Origin: Alphaproteobacteria bacterium
Lineage (GTDB): Bacteria > Pseudomonadota > Alphaproteobacteria > RF32 > CAG-239
NCBI GenBank assembly: GCA_028706255.1
Contig: JAQWBS010000001.1
Location: 424,687-488,686 of the forward strand
Direction of reading: 5' to 3'
Length of the DNA: 64,000 bases
In this document: positions 25,092-34,630 of the stretch, in pieces
Layout: each line of letters starts with the position of its first letter
Position numbering within the stretch: position 1 is the stretch's first letter
The notes under the pieces: generated by a model
What the model saw: only the letters and a program-made list of their open reading frames with translations
Databases searched by the model: none
Told to the model about the DNA's origin: nothing
Translations under genes and position numbers: made by a program

Positions 25092-26765
25092 ATGAAAATA
25101 TATAAACTTTGTTTCAAATATTTCATATTTGTATCTTTATTTGCGCTCTTTCCGGAAAATGCGAATGCTCTTTTTCCAACCGTTGATGTAAGTGCAATCA
25201 AAAACGGTATTGAGAAGAATGTTAATATCGTCAAACAAAGTAAAGAAATCCAAAATGTTAAAAAACTTTCTGGGAAAATCAACAGCAGCATAGGTTCTGC
25301 TGTTGAAAGTGTGTCAAAATTCAAAGAAGAAAAATTAGCAAAAGTTCAGGAAAAAGCAGCAAAGGTGCAAAAAGAAAAAGATAGAATTGAGAAGAAGCAA
25401 AGTAAACTTCAAAAGCTCAAGGCAGAGTATGAAGAGAAGAAAAAGCAATATGAGGAATATAAGAAACAAGCTGAATCATACAAACAACAATATGAAGATG
25501 CCAAAGCAGATATCAAAAAGCAATATGAGGAATATAAGAAACAAGCTGAATCATACAAACAACAATATGAAGATGCCAAAGCAGATATCAATGAAGTGAA
25601 GTCTGATATCAATGATGCAAAAGCTGAATATGAAAGCTATAAGAGTGATGTGGTAGATTTAAAAGATTCAGTTGGCGAAATGGCATCAGATGCAAAAGAA
25701 ACAGTCAATTCAAAGATTGATGATGCTAAAGAACAAATTCCAACAAGTTCTTTCGATACGTCTTCTCAAGAGTCAGACTATATAAATTCAGATGATAAGA
25801 CATATTCAACGCCTGTTGAGGAAGAAGCTGAAACAACAACGGGACGCTTACCTTTCACGCAGCCGACTGTGGAATTGCAAGAGGAAATTGATGCTACGGG
25901 AGAGAATATCATTGAGCCTGTCAATGCAGTTGAAGGGGTTGGGGAAGTAGAAGGTGTTGAAGAAACAATTTCTGAAACAGAAGAGGTTGTTGTTGGTGAA
26001 ACACCAGTGATTCCTGTTGAAGCAAGTGATGTAACGCCTGTCGATAATTTAGAAGCCACTTCTGTCGACAATGTGGTTGCCACGCCTGTTGAGGGAGTTG
26101 CCGCTAAAGAGGTTCGTCCAAGAAAAAATCTTTCTGAAACAAGCGATGTTACAACAACAGATGGAACCAAAACAAACATCCGTAGAAAACCTTTTGGTTT
26201 CAATCGATTGCAAAATGAAGAGAAACAATTAGAAGAGTTGCCTGAAAAACAATCTTATAGATTTTCAGAGAGTGTAGCTTTTGCGCAAATAGCAGCTCCG
26301 AGCTTTACCGTTTACAACAATTACATTGATGATAAATATGCACTTTCTGAAACATTAGTTGATAGATGTGAGAAAGATGCAAAAGAGTTTGCGGATATTA
26401 ATGTGGTTAATACGTGCATTAAAAGTTATGTTGAGCGTCTTCATAATGAAAACCAAACAATTGTTGATGCTGCAAGAGAAGAGCTCAATCAAGTTTTGAG
26501 TGAGCAATTACGTGCCTCATTAGCAACCGTAATGGATCGAAAAAATAAATCATCTAATTTCGATGAAACAGTGGTCGAAGATGTTTCTAAGCAAGCTGCG
26601 GCAGCAAAAGATGAAAGAGCAGATTTCACGGTGAGCGCAACAATTAATGAAGAGCTTATGAAAGTGATTAATGATACAAATGAGTTGCTTGCAATTCAAT
26701 CAATCTTACAATCTCTTGAAGGTATCAATTCAATGCGTGTTGAAGATTTTAGCGATGTGGAGTAA
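25092..26765 (+). CDS. Exported coiled-coil protein in the virB5 slot, with duplicated 25-residue block
   Basis: The start is ATG 25092 behind GGAGG, not the track's 25050. The 557-residue product has a signal peptide (ending NANALF), a K/E/Q-rich coiled coil at about residues 70-200, an acidic, valine/threonine-rich disordered region to about 390, and a C-terminal helical domain (ERLHNENQTIVDAAREEL, ELLAIQSILQSL). The coiled coil contains two exact copies of KKQYEEYKKQAESYKQQYED.... The helical C-terminus and position after virB4 are compatible with a VirB5-like adhesin or minor pilus part, but no family is recognised with confidence. Confidence 0.6.
   Translation: MKIYKLCFKYFIFVSLFALFPENANALFPTVDVSAIKNGIEKNVNIVKQSKEIQNVKKLSGKINSSIGSAVESVSKFKEEKLAKVQEKAAKVQKEKDRIEKKQSKLQKLKAEYEEKKKQYEEYKKQAESYKQQYEDAKADIKKQYEEYKKQAESYKQQYEDAKADINEVKSDINDAKAEYESYKSDVVDLKDSVGEMASDAKETVNSKIDDAKEQIPTSSFDTSSQESDYINSDDKTYSTPVEEEAETTTGRLPFTQPTVELQEEIDATGENIIEPVNAVEGVGEVEGVEETISETEEVVVGETPVIPVEASDVTPVDNLEATSVDNVVATPVEGVAAKEVRPRKNLSETSDVTTTDGTKTNIRRKPFGFNRLQNEEKQLEELPEKQSYRFSESVAFAQIAAPSFTVYNNYIDDKYALSETLVDRCEKDAKEFADINVVNTCIKSYVERLHNENQTIVDAAREELNQVLSEQLRASLATVMDRKNKSSNFDETVVEDVSKQAAAAKDERADFTVSATINEELMKVINDTNELLAIQSILQSLEGINSMRVEDFSDVE
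25440..25589 (+). repeat. Perfect tandem duplication of 75 bp inside the coiled-coil gene
   Basis: 25440-25514 and 25515-25589 are identical at every base as read. Each unit encodes 25 residues starting KKQYEEYKKQAES and ending EDAKADI. The unit preserves reading frame; 25 residues would add about 3.6 heptads, so the coil could simply lengthen. Lack of any silent change suggests it is recent. Confidence 0.9.
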
Positions 26766-26775
26766 AGGAGGCGTT

Positions 26776-27432
26776 ATGAAGAAATTTCTAAGCTTAATAA
26801 TTGCTTCTATATGCTTTGTCCTTCCGAACAAGGCTCAAGCTGACTATGATATCGCTGACGATGTTTTGCTTTATCTTGATATTTTCAATAAAGGGATAGA
26901 AGCAGGTGTAAAGGAGATTGATACAGAGCTTGAAAAGTATAGAGATTTAAGTAAGATGAATCCAGCAAATGTAATTGGTGTTAATGAATTCTATGAGATG
27001 ATGCCAAAAGTTCCTAAAGTTGATTTAACTATTCCAATGAGTTTAGAAGATTTAACAGACACTGAAAAAACGCTTGAAGATATTCAACTAAAACAAACTT
27101 CTCAAATTTCCTTGGAAACCAAGGATACCGCTCAAGCAGCCTTAAAAGAATATTATGACCACCAAACCCTTGTGCGTAAAAATTTTACAGATCTTTATGC
27201 AAAGGCTTTCACAACAAGAACAAATATTGCCAGAGAAAAAGAACCAGACTTGGAAAGAAAAACCACCCAGAGTATGCTGAAGAGCTCTTCTGTGGTTGAT
27301 AATCGCGTTATAACCAGACTAAATAATATTCGTCTTTTGAATTTGACTTATGCAGAATTCGTTTATAACAATAAATTATATGCATTACGTAACCCTGATG
27401 CTGGAACAACAAGCAGTGAAGGAGAGAAATAA
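26776..27432 (+). CDS. Exported helical protein, possible VirB5-like subunit
   Basis: A 218-residue protein from ATG 26776 after AAAGGAGG; the track's 26671 start runs into the previous gene. It has a signal peptide (ending NKAQAD) and is mostly helical, with a final segment VITRLNNIRLLNLTYAEF. It has about the length of VirB5 (roughly 220 residues) and lies in the virB5 region, so of the four exported proteins here it is the closest match for VirB5 by size. I do not see a decisive motif. The preceding gene ends 10 bp upstream and the next begins on its stop codon. Confidence 0.55.
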   Translation: MKKFLSLIIASICFVLPNKAQADYDIADDVLLYLDIFNKGIEAGVKEIDTELEKYRDLSKMNPANVIGVNEFYEMMPKVPKVDLTIPMSLEDLTDTEKTLEDIQLKQTSQISLETKDTAQAALKEYYDHQTLVRKNFTDLYAKAFTTRTNIAREKEPDLERKTTQSMLKSSSVVDNRVITRLNNIRLLNLTYAEFVYNNKLYALRNPDAGTTSSEGEK

Positions 27433-28586
27433 TGATGCGTATAAAAAAATATAAAATTTTCATTCTCATGCTTGTTTCTTTTCTGTTGGTGAATCAACAA
27501 GATGTTTTTGCTGGAATTCCAAAAGCAGATATTGGTAAAACAGCCGGTGACATCGTTGAAACGGTGGGAAACTTTGCCAGACAAGTTGGTGAAAAGCTCA
27601 AAGATGTTCAAAATAAACTTATGTCAAAATTGGTTGGAAAAATTGCTGAAGCCAAGGCTTTCGCTGCAGAACAACAAGCAAAATATGCAACACAAATAGC
27701 GCAGGCAAATGCTTATAAAAATGCTGCTGAAGATGCAAAAGATAAAGCAGAAGATTTTGCTGAAAAAAACAAAGAATATGCTGAATATGCAGCAGCACGT
27801 CAACAAAAAGCAAGTATAGAAAGTGCATATGAAGCTTCTGTTGAAGAAGCAGAAAGCACTTATCAGGCAGAAATTCAAAAGATTGATGAAAATATTGCAC
27901 AATATAATACGGAACTTGCTAAAAGTGGTGTTTCAGAGTCTCAAAAGAAAGCACTTGAAGATGCGATTGTTGATTTAAATTTGCTCAAAAAAGATGTTGC
28001 AGAACAAAAGGAAAGCACTATTTCAGCACTTTTTAATGAAAAAGAAGCTTCGCTCGTTCCTGTAAATGAAACAATTTCTGCTTTAGAAGATAAGATGAAA
28101 AATAAGGGAACTGACTGGCTGAATGAACAAGGAGATAAATATTCAGAAGAAGCTGGCAAGGCAATTGAAGAAGCTAAAGCCAAAGCTTTTGTGAAAGTTG
28201 AATCAACTGAAACAATCGCGGGTGTTAAGGAAAATAGACGTAAGAGCTATACGCAAGATTTAACAGCAAGTTTAAGCGATGCAATTCGGGTGCTTAATCA
28301 AGCAAATGAACAGAATGTTAAAGTTAGCGACCCTGACTCTGGAATTTCAGGAGGTATGTTCCTCTCTCAAGGGATAGCACCGGCCGCAAGCACCTCAAAT
28401 AATGTGAAAACAGAACAGATTAGAGCTTTGATGAGCTATAATAAACTTCTGATTCAGCAACTTAAGCTTAAGACGTCAAAATATTTAGCAGAATCAAGTA
28501 TCTATCAGATGAATGAAGCTGAAGATTTAGAGGGTTTTTCGCTTGATGATTACAACTATGCACAAAAATGTAAAGGAGTTGAGTGA
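27432..28586 (+). CDS. Exported alanine-rich coiled-coil protein of the T4SS locus
   Basis: A 384-residue protein with signal peptide (FLLVNQQDVFAG) and a long A/K/E/Q-rich coiled coil (about residues 50-260). The C-terminal region includes KTEQIRALMSYNKLLIQQLK, a pattern of helices ending in a short acidic tail and a cysteine. The ATG overlaps the preceding stop by one base. No known family is recognised; sharing of signal, coil and helical end with the previous genes suggests a set of related periplasmic or surface parts. Confidence 0.6.
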   Translation: MMRIKKYKIFILMLVSFLLVNQQDVFAGIPKADIGKTAGDIVETVGNFARQVGEKLKDVQNKLMSKLVGKIAEAKAFAAEQQAKYATQIAQANAYKNAAEDAKDKAEDFAEKNKEYAEYAAARQQKASIESAYEASVEEAESTYQAEIQKIDENIAQYNTELAKSGVSESQKKALEDAIVDLNLLKKDVAEQKESTISALFNEKEASLVPVNETISALEDKMKNKGTDWLNEQGDKYSEEAGKAIEEAKAKAFVKVESTETIAGVKENRRKSYTQDLTASLSDAIRVLNQANEQNVKVSDPDSGISGGMFLSQGIAPAASTSNNVKTEQIRALMSYNKLLIQQLKLKTSKYLAESSIYQMNEAEDLEGFSLDDYNYAQKCKGVE

Positions 28587-31500
28587 TGAAAAATATGAAA
28601 ACTGTTTTTTATAGCTTCTTTGCACTTGGTTTATTTGCTTTTATGAACCAAGCGAATGCTTTTATTAATCCGTTTAAAGGAGGAATTCCTTCTCTTGGAA
28701 TTCCAGATAAACCAGCCCTTGGAGTTGTTATTATTCAAGGTGGAACAATGTTGAATTCTGTTAACAAAAGTATCAATACGGTTAAAGATTTAGCATCAGG
28801 AGAAGGCATTAATATTGATAATTCAGGGGCGGTTGCTTCTGAAGTCAAAGGGTTAAACGTGACAGATGGTAATGAGAAAAAGCTTAATAAAACAGCCAAA
28901 AAACTTAAAAAGACGAAAGTTGCCGATATTTATGATGAAAAGTCTGTTTCTGATGCCCTTTATAAAATGTTTATGGTGCAGCCAAGTGATAATCGCAAGG
29001 CAGTCGAATGTTATGATTTACAGAGAGGAAACTTTTACAAAGATACTGTTATTGAACTTTATGCTGTTTCTAGAGAAATGGAAGCTTCTTTGCCTGATTT
29101 AGAAGCAGAACTCGAAAAAGTGATTGACGAAATAAACAATGGGGGTGGCTCTGTTGGTGAAATTTCGAGTAATGGTGATGCGCTTGATGCAAATTATCAA
29201 GCTTCCGAATTGTTAGATAGAGTGGCACGTATGACCGAAGAGCTGACGGCAATGAACATTCAAGTTGAAATGGTTACAAGCATGAGAGATGGCTTGCCTG
29301 CTTTCACGAAAAAAGAAGCTGAGGAAGTTAAAGAGCTTGCCAAAGAAACAAAGAAAACAAATAAAAGTTCTTCTCTCTTTTTGGGAAATAAATATGCCAA
29401 GACAACAGCCTTTGCTTTTGCTCAGCTCTCTGAAGATGAAGAAACCTTTAATGTGAATGATTTCACCACATATAATGAGGTTACTGCTCCAGATCCAAAA
29501 ATATATTCCCCTTTTGCGGGCAATGAAGAAAATCTTGATGCTGTGAAGAACCTTTCAATTTTAAGCGATGAACTTGATAAAGGCTTAAGTTTGCATAATT
29601 TAAGCACGCAACTATTGAGTTATCGTGATATTTTTGAAGAATATGAAAAGATGAAGAAACTTCATCAAAAAGCATTGGACATTTTGACAATATCTGACCA
29701 ATGCTCCATAAATTATATTGGGAAATATTATGAAGATCCTGAAAATGTTTGGGCGGGAGGACATCTTGGTTCAATGGTGAATAGTCCTGAGCTTCGTCAA
29801 GGCGTTTCTAAGTGGCTGATTGATAGTTATGATGTTGCAAAATCACAAATGACAGCAAGCACAACAATTGAAAATGTTGCCACAATGGCATCGGATAGCA
29901 CAATTGACCGTGAAGATATTGATAAGGGCACAGAAGGGGCAAAAAAAACAGCTTCCTCACAAGACTTGGAAAATTCTCTTAGTGAAACAGATTTGAAGAA
30001 AGAAGCGGCAGAAGGAAGAGATGTGGATATGCTTTCTTGGAAAATAGGGGCTGAACTTTCTAGAGATTTAGTCTCTGACCAATACGGTGAGAGTAAATGG
30101 GGTAAAATTAAATCTGAATTTCCATTATGGAATGACCAAAAAAAATATTATGACCTCTATATTGATGGGAAATATAATAACATTCTTGAGTATTTTACAA
30201 TTGCAGATTTGAGAGATGTCGAAGTTAGTTTGGCTCGTGCAATAAACCGTGAAAAAGGCGAGAATAATGAAAAAGAATATGCAGAAAAAGCACAGAAAGA
30301 AAATCCACTATGGAATAGCGATTTAAAGACTGCCATTTCTAAAGCTTCATATACAAAGAAGGAAGGACAAGAAGAGTGGCATGCTGAGGTAGATAAAGAA
30401 ATTCTTGGGATGGAAGCGCAACAAAAAACACTTGAAGCAAAAAGAAAAATGCTTGAAAAATTAGCTGTCAGACCTAAAGAACTTGATAATGTGATTGCGA
30501 ATGAAAGATGGTTAGCGTCTTTTAAAGAAGAAATGGAAAAAGTTTCGGCAAGTGAAGAGTTGAGTAAATATTTGCTTGAAGAGTTGAAAAAAGATCAAGA
30601 AGCAGTGGGCACGGTTGAATCTGAAACAAACAGTGTTTTTGCAATATATGATGAGAAAATTTTATCAATTAAAGCTGAAAAAGAAGCCGCAACTTTGGTA
30701 GATGAAAAAGCTTTGGAAAAAGCCAATGAAGATTTAAAGTTGGTTAAGGAAGATATTTCTAAATATAACAAAGCTATCAATATTGAAGAAGAAGCAAAAA
30801 TTGAAGCAGAGGAAGAAGGAACAACTTATAAAGCGGGAGTAGACACAAAGTTGCTCGCAAAAAGAGTTGAAACAGCCAAAAAAGAAAAGGCAAGGCTGGA
30901 AAAATTAATTCTTGAATTAGAAAATAAAATTACGGCAACGAAAAAAGAATATGATAAGAAAATTGCTGATGAGGAAGTTTCTTTCCAAAAACAACTTAAT
31001 GAGCTTGCTGAAGTGCATAGAAATAGAGAATATTCTCCATTAAGTGGTATGGTTTCGACAGCTGCAAAGACAGCAAATCTTGCTGGAGCTTCATCCACAT
31101 TATTATCAAGCCTTTCTCAGGCGACAAGTGTTATTAATGGGTTCAAGACTTACGCAACAGATGTTGTGATGAAAACAAGAAATGCTATTTTTGAACTTGG
31201 AGATGATTTATATTTTCAAAAAAGTAATGAAGTTGTAAATAAACAACATCAGGAGATGGTTCAAGCTTTGCGAGAAATTCCATATGAAAAATTTCTTGCT
31301 ATTTCAAATATGAATATCACCCAGTCAATTTTGACCGTTTTGAATGAAGTGATTGATAAATATATGTTGGTAAATGTGTGCGAAAATGACAGTTGTTTCA
31401 CGCCAGATGAGGAATATTTTCTTGGGCTTGTTGGAAAAGCTAGAGATTTTCAAGCACCAAAAGCGCCTTTCACAGATTATATGCCACCAATCAGAGAAAC

Positions 31501-32731
31501 TTTCTATTTTGATGAAGAAAATTATACGGCATTGTTTGATGAAAATAATTATGTCAAAGAAGAAATGCTTTGCGATGAGATGAAAAAGACAGGTGATATT
31601 GTGTCTGATGTGAAAGTGGAAGTGAGATATACGATTAATCTCATCACACGTATTCCTGAAAAGAAAGAATATTGCATCTTTAAGAAATATTACATTTCTA
31701 AAACTGCATTGCTTGATTCTGAAATTTATCTTCCAAATGTTTGGAGAATAGTTCTTGATAGTCGTCCATTTGTTGAAAAAAATATTGATTTGAAGGATTT
31801 TTTAAAGAGCGAAGATGATGCAGCAAATAGTGCTGCAAATGCAGATTTCTTAAGAGGAGGGATATATCCTTGTAAAACATCTGCTGCGATTATTGATGTT
31901 TCTGATGAGGCAAAATATATTATGGGCACAGAAGCGCTTGAAGAATTGCCTGAATGTCAATTGGTTGAAATTAGTAAAAAGTCGTACTATGCCACACTAA
32001 GAGATGTTGAGGAAAACCTTAGCGGTTCTGTTGGCGTTGGAAAAATGGCACCAAGATTTTCTTCAAGTGAATTAGGATTTATGTTCTCTTCAGATAATGA
32101 ACATCTCTTTTTCCGTAACACAGTTCATAGTGTTTTCAAAAGAATTTTAGAAATTCGAAAACAACAAGAGGAAGGCAAGAAAGAATATAAACCAACAATG
32201 ACAGATTTAATTTATGAAAGAGGTGTGTTAAAGAGAAGTCAGTTTGGGGATTTTATAGAAATGTCTCGCAGAGAAAGTGAACTACGTAAGAATGTGGAAG
32301 AGCTAAAAATTGAAGTTGATAAATCTAAAGAAGATCTCTTTGAAAGTTTAAAAGATGTTGGATTTGAGCCAAGCCCTGATCTGAATTTAGCAGACCAGTC
32401 TGATTTTGATTTAGTGAAAAAAACCTTGCATAATAAGAAATTTGAAATCATAAATGATGTATCAAGAAAGTTGAGTAATTATAGCACAATTCTAAATAGT
32501 GTTGTTCAGGAAAGAGTTGAGCAAGTTAAGAATTTGTCAAATGCTTTGATGAAAGATAGTGAAGAATTAATTTCAATGTCAAGATCTGAACAGAATTTAT
32601 CAGAATTAGAAGAAGATATAAAATCTGAAAAGGTTAATATTGAGGTTAGAGAAGGTTATAAAAAAACGGCTAATGAAGCTTTCGAAAAAGAGTTAAATGA
32701 AATGGTGAGGGCATACTGTGCTTCCTATTAG
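28586..32731 (+). CDS. Giant exported coiled-coil protein of the T4SS locus
   Basis: A 1381-residue protein with signal peptide (FFALGLFAFMNQANAF). It starts at ATG 28586, overlapping the previous stop (TGATG) behind AAAGGAG. The N-terminal domain (GGIPSLGIPDKPALGV) resembles in layout the start of the preceding protein. Long K/E-rich coils occupy about residues 640-820 and again near 1220-1370. A cysteine-containing middle domain holds CENDSCFTPDEEYFLGLV and QLVEISKKSYYATLR. I recognise no family. Length and position between virB4 and virB8 suggest a large periplasmic or surface filament-associated subunit, which is inference only. Confidence 0.6.
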   Translation: MKNMKTVFYSFFALGLFAFMNQANAFINPFKGGIPSLGIPDKPALGVVIIQGGTMLNSVNKSINTVKDLASGEGINIDNSGAVASEVKGLNVTDGNEKKLNKTAKKLKKTKVADIYDEKSVSDALYKMFMVQPSDNRKAVECYDLQRGNFYKDTVIELYAVSREMEASLPDLEAELEKVIDEINNGGGSVGEISSNGDALDANYQASELLDRVARMTEELTAMNIQVEMVTSMRDGLPAFTKKEAEEVKELAKETKKTNKSSSLFLGNKYAKTTAFAFAQLSEDEETFNVNDFTTYNEVTAPDPKIYSPFAGNEENLDAVKNLSILSDELDKGLSLHNLSTQLLSYRDIFEEYEKMKKLHQKALDILTISDQCSINYIGKYYEDPENVWAGGHLGSMVNSPELRQGVSKWLIDSYDVAKSQMTASTTIENVATMASDSTIDREDIDKGTEGAKKTASSQDLENSLSETDLKKEAAEGRDVDMLSWKIGAELSRDLVSDQYGESKWGKIKSEFPLWNDQKKYYDLYIDGKYNNILEYFTIADLRDVEVSLARAINREKGENNEKEYAEKAQKENPLWNSDLKTAISKASYTKKEGQEEWHAEVDKEILGMEAQQKTLEAKRKMLEKLAVRPKELDNVIANERWLASFKEEMEKVSASEELSKYLLEELKKDQEAVGTVESETNSVFAIYDEKILSIKAEKEAATLVDEKALEKANEDLKLVKEDISKYNKAINIEEEAKIEAEEEGTTYKAGVDTKLLAKRVETAKKEKARLEKLILELENKITATKKEYDKKIADEEVSFQKQLNELAEVHRNREYSPLSGMVSTAAKTANLAGASSTLLSSLSQATSVINGFKTYATDVVMKTRNAIFELGDDLYFQKSNEVVNKQHQEMVQALREIPYEKFLAISNMNITQSILTVLNEVIDKYMLVNVCENDSCFTPDEEYFLGLVGKARDFQAPKAPFTDYMPPIRETFYFDEENYTALFDENNYVKEEMLCDEMKKTGDIVSDVKVEVRYTINLITRIPEKKEYCIFKKYYISKTALLDSEIYLPNVWRIVLDSRPFVEKNIDLKDFLKSEDDAANSAANADFLRGGIYPCKTSAAIIDVSDEAKYIMGTEALEELPECQLVEISKKSYYATLRDVEENLSGSVGVGKMAPRFSSSELGFMFSSDNEHLFFRNTVHSVFKRILEIRKQQEEGKKEYKPTMTDLIYERGVLKRSQFGDFIEMSRRESELRKNVEELKIEVDKSKEDLFESLKDVGFEPSPDLNLADQSDFDLVKKTLHNKKFEIINDVSRKLSNYSTILNSVVQERVEQVKNLSNALMKDSEELISMSRSEQNLSELEEDIKSEKVNIEVREGYKKTANEAFEKELNEMVRAYCASY

Positions 32732-32743
32732 AGAGAAAATTTG

Positions 32744-33502
32744 ATGTCAGATGAGAAAAAAAACATAAGTGGTTCTAAGATATATTCCCTTCCTAAAAGC
32801 GAGAAGGAAGAAGCTATTTCTTTCATTAGTGGGTTTAGAGAAGTTCAGTCCTCAAAAATGACTTATTATGTTTGGTTATCCCGTTTTTTCATTCTCTTGG
32901 CAACTATTTCTTTGATGCTTTTTGTAAGCGGGTCTTTGGTCATCTTTCATCTTGCACCTAAAGTTCAGGTTGAGCCTTTTTTGGTGATTAATCAGGATGC
33001 TTCTCGAGAAATTGTCAGAAATGAGGCAATCAGCCCTAATATGCCTTCAAAAAATCAATTGATGGAAGTCTTTATAAAACAATATGTTTTGCTTAGAAAC
33101 ACAATCATCAGTGACGAAAGAGAAATGCAAACAAGATGGTATCCTGGGGGAATGGTGAATATGTATTCTTCAGACATCATTTTTGCAGATTTTACGGTTT
33201 ATCGTGAAAATGTTTGGCAACTCATTAGAAATATTGGCATGTCTCGTGAAGTTGAAATCATTTCTGCAAGCAAAGTAGGCGGTGAAAATAGCAACGTTTG
33301 GAAAGTTGATTTTAAAACTTACGACTTAACCAATGATCGTCGTGATCCAAGAAGTAAAGCTATCATTGTCACCACCAGATATTGGACGGCTTCCATAACG
33401 GCATATTTTATTCCTGAACGCTTTTTTATGGGCTTAAGACTACTTAATCCTCTTGGTTTTACTGTTTTAAGATATTCTCAAACAGAGGTTGAAATCTTAT
33501 AG
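32744..33502 (+). CDS. virB8: VirB8 core component, copy a
   Basis: A 252-residue bitopic protein with an N-terminal cytoplasmic part, a membrane helix (FFILLATISLMLFVSGSLVIF) and a periplasmic NTF2-like domain. Typical VirB8 segments include VQVEPFLVINQ, LMEVFIKQYVLLRN and the ending LLNPLGFTVLRYSQTEVEIL. VirB8 helps assemble the inner-membrane part of the T4SS. I take ATG 32744 over the track's TTG 32741. It begins only 12 bp after the giant coiled-coil gene. A second VirB8 lies about 0.4 kb downstream. Confidence 0.9.
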   Translation: MSDEKKNISGSKIYSLPKSEKEEAISFISGFREVQSSKMTYYVWLSRFFILLATISLMLFVSGSLVIFHLAPKVQVEPFLVINQDASREIVRNEAISPNMPSKNQLMEVFIKQYVLLRNTIISDEREMQTRWYPGGMVNMYSSDIIFADFTVYRENVWQLIRNIGMSREVEIISASKVGGENSNVWKVDFKTYDLTNDRRDPRSKAIIVTTRYWTASITAYFIPERFFMGLRLLNPLGFTVLRYSQTEVEIL

Positions 33503-33560
33503 CTTTTTCTTCCAAGACTTCTTTCGTCTAATTTACTTTTAATTAATTCTTTATATTTTA

Positions 33561-33584
33561 TAATAAACTAGAGATAGTTTATTA
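33561..33584. other. Ten-base inverted repeat between virB8 copy a and the virB7-like gene
   Basis: TAATAAACTA and TAGTTTATTA pair perfectly around GAGA. The stem is all A/T except one pair, so a terminator is unlikely; a protein-binding site is possible. The 197-bp gap around it has no gene and is very AT-rich; TTGGAA and TATGCT 17 bp apart near 33644-33672 could be a promoter. Confidence 0.35.
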
Positions 33585-33699
33585 AGCAGGCTATGTTTTT
33601 AGGTTAATAAATTCATATTTTACAGTGTAAAATTAAAGTTTTCTTTGGAAATATTATAATTTTATATTATGCTGTTACATATTTAGATTGGGGGACGAA

Positions 33700-33882
33700 A
33701 TGAAATATGTGAGTTTGTTGTTGGTGTTGATGCTTTCTGCATGCAGTATTTTTGGTTCATATTATGAAGCAGAGCCAATTGGCGTTGGTAAGGGTGTGGA
33801 CGAATTGAAGCTCTCACCTTGTGCTTGTATGCACCTTGATTTACCTAAGGATTTGCCAGACTGGTTTGTCGACACAATTTAG
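33700..33882 (+). CDS. virB7: VirB7-like small lipoprotein
   Basis: A 60-residue lipoprotein from ATG 33700 behind GGGGGACG; the track's 33688 start is before that site. The signal MKYVSLLLVLMLSAC has a good lipobox, and the short mature chain contains a second cysteine pair (SPCACMHLDLP) and ends WFVDTI. Its size and place beside virB8 and virB9 are those of VirB7, which attaches VirB9 to the outer membrane. Small lipoproteins have little sequence to judge by, so the name rests on context. Confidence 0.65.
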   Translation: MKYVSLLLVLMLSACSIFGSYYEAEPIGVGKGVDELKLSPCACMHLDLPKDLPDWFVDTI

Positions 33883-33895
33883 TTAGGGAAAGAGA

Positions 33896-34621
33896 ATGGC
33901 TGAAAAACTAAACAGTGATAATGTGAATAGAAAGCTTCTGGGGGGCGGTTCTTTTGCGAGAACGTCTAATCTTGGGCAAGAAACAATCATTGTCAATGTT
34001 GCCGAAAAAAGATATTTATGGACAGCAAGAGCGTTTGCCATCATCACGGCAATAAGCCTGTGCTGTAATTTTGTTTTGCTTTTAGCAATTAGCCAGATTG
34101 TGCCACTTTACCGTGTTGAGCCTTTTCTTTTGACATTCCAAAACAAGGAAGAACAAGTTTATAATATCCGTCTTATTGGATCAACACTTGAAGATGAAAA
34201 GGCAATTACAGAAGTTTTTGTTAGGGAATATGTTTTGTTACGGTCAACTTTTGACACAGATATCCCTGAAATGGAAGCTAGATGGTCTGAGGGTGGTCCT
34301 TTGCAAGAAACGTCTGCTCCACTTGTTTATTCTGCATTTATTAAGGATACAGCAACGAAGGCTTTGCAAATTATTAAAACAAAAGGTTTGAAAAGAGATA
34401 TTCGTATTATCACAGTGAATGAATTGAGCCGTGGATTGTGGCAAGTTGAATATGAAAGTCAAGATTTATACCCATCCTCTGTGAAGCCTGAAGTGGGTTA
34501 TTGGACAGCCTCCTTAGAAGTTAGATATCGTAGCAAAACTGTCAAATATAGTGACAGAATGAAAAATCCAGTTGGGTTTACTGTTGAAAAATATTCATTA
34601 ACGAATAATAAAATTAATTAG
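33896..34621 (+). CDS. virB8: VirB8 core component, copy b
   Basis: A 241-residue second VirB8-like protein, with a membrane helix (FAIITAISLCCNFVLLLAI) and periplasmic domain. Segments YRVEPFLLTFQ, EVFVREYVLLRSTFDTDI and MKNPVGFTVEKYSLTNNKIN align with copy a (VEPFLVINQ, FIKQYVLLRNTIISDE, LNPLGFTVLRY) without being near-identical. The two are therefore old duplicates that probably form different or mixed layers of the complex. Duplicate virB8 genes also occur in the rvh T4SS of Rickettsiales. Start follows AGGGAAAGAGA. Confidence 0.88.
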   Translation: MAEKLNSDNVNRKLLGGGSFARTSNLGQETIIVNVAEKRYLWTARAFAIITAISLCCNFVLLLAISQIVPLYRVEPFLLTFQNKEEQVYNIRLIGSTLEDEKAITEVFVREYVLLRSTFDTDIPEMEARWSEGGPLQETSAPLVYSAFIKDTATKALQIIKTKGLKRDIRIITVNELSRGLWQVEYESQDLYPSSVKPEVGYWTASLEVRYRSKTVKYSDRMKNPVGFTVEKYSLTNNKIN

Positions 34622-34630
34622 GGTCGTAAA

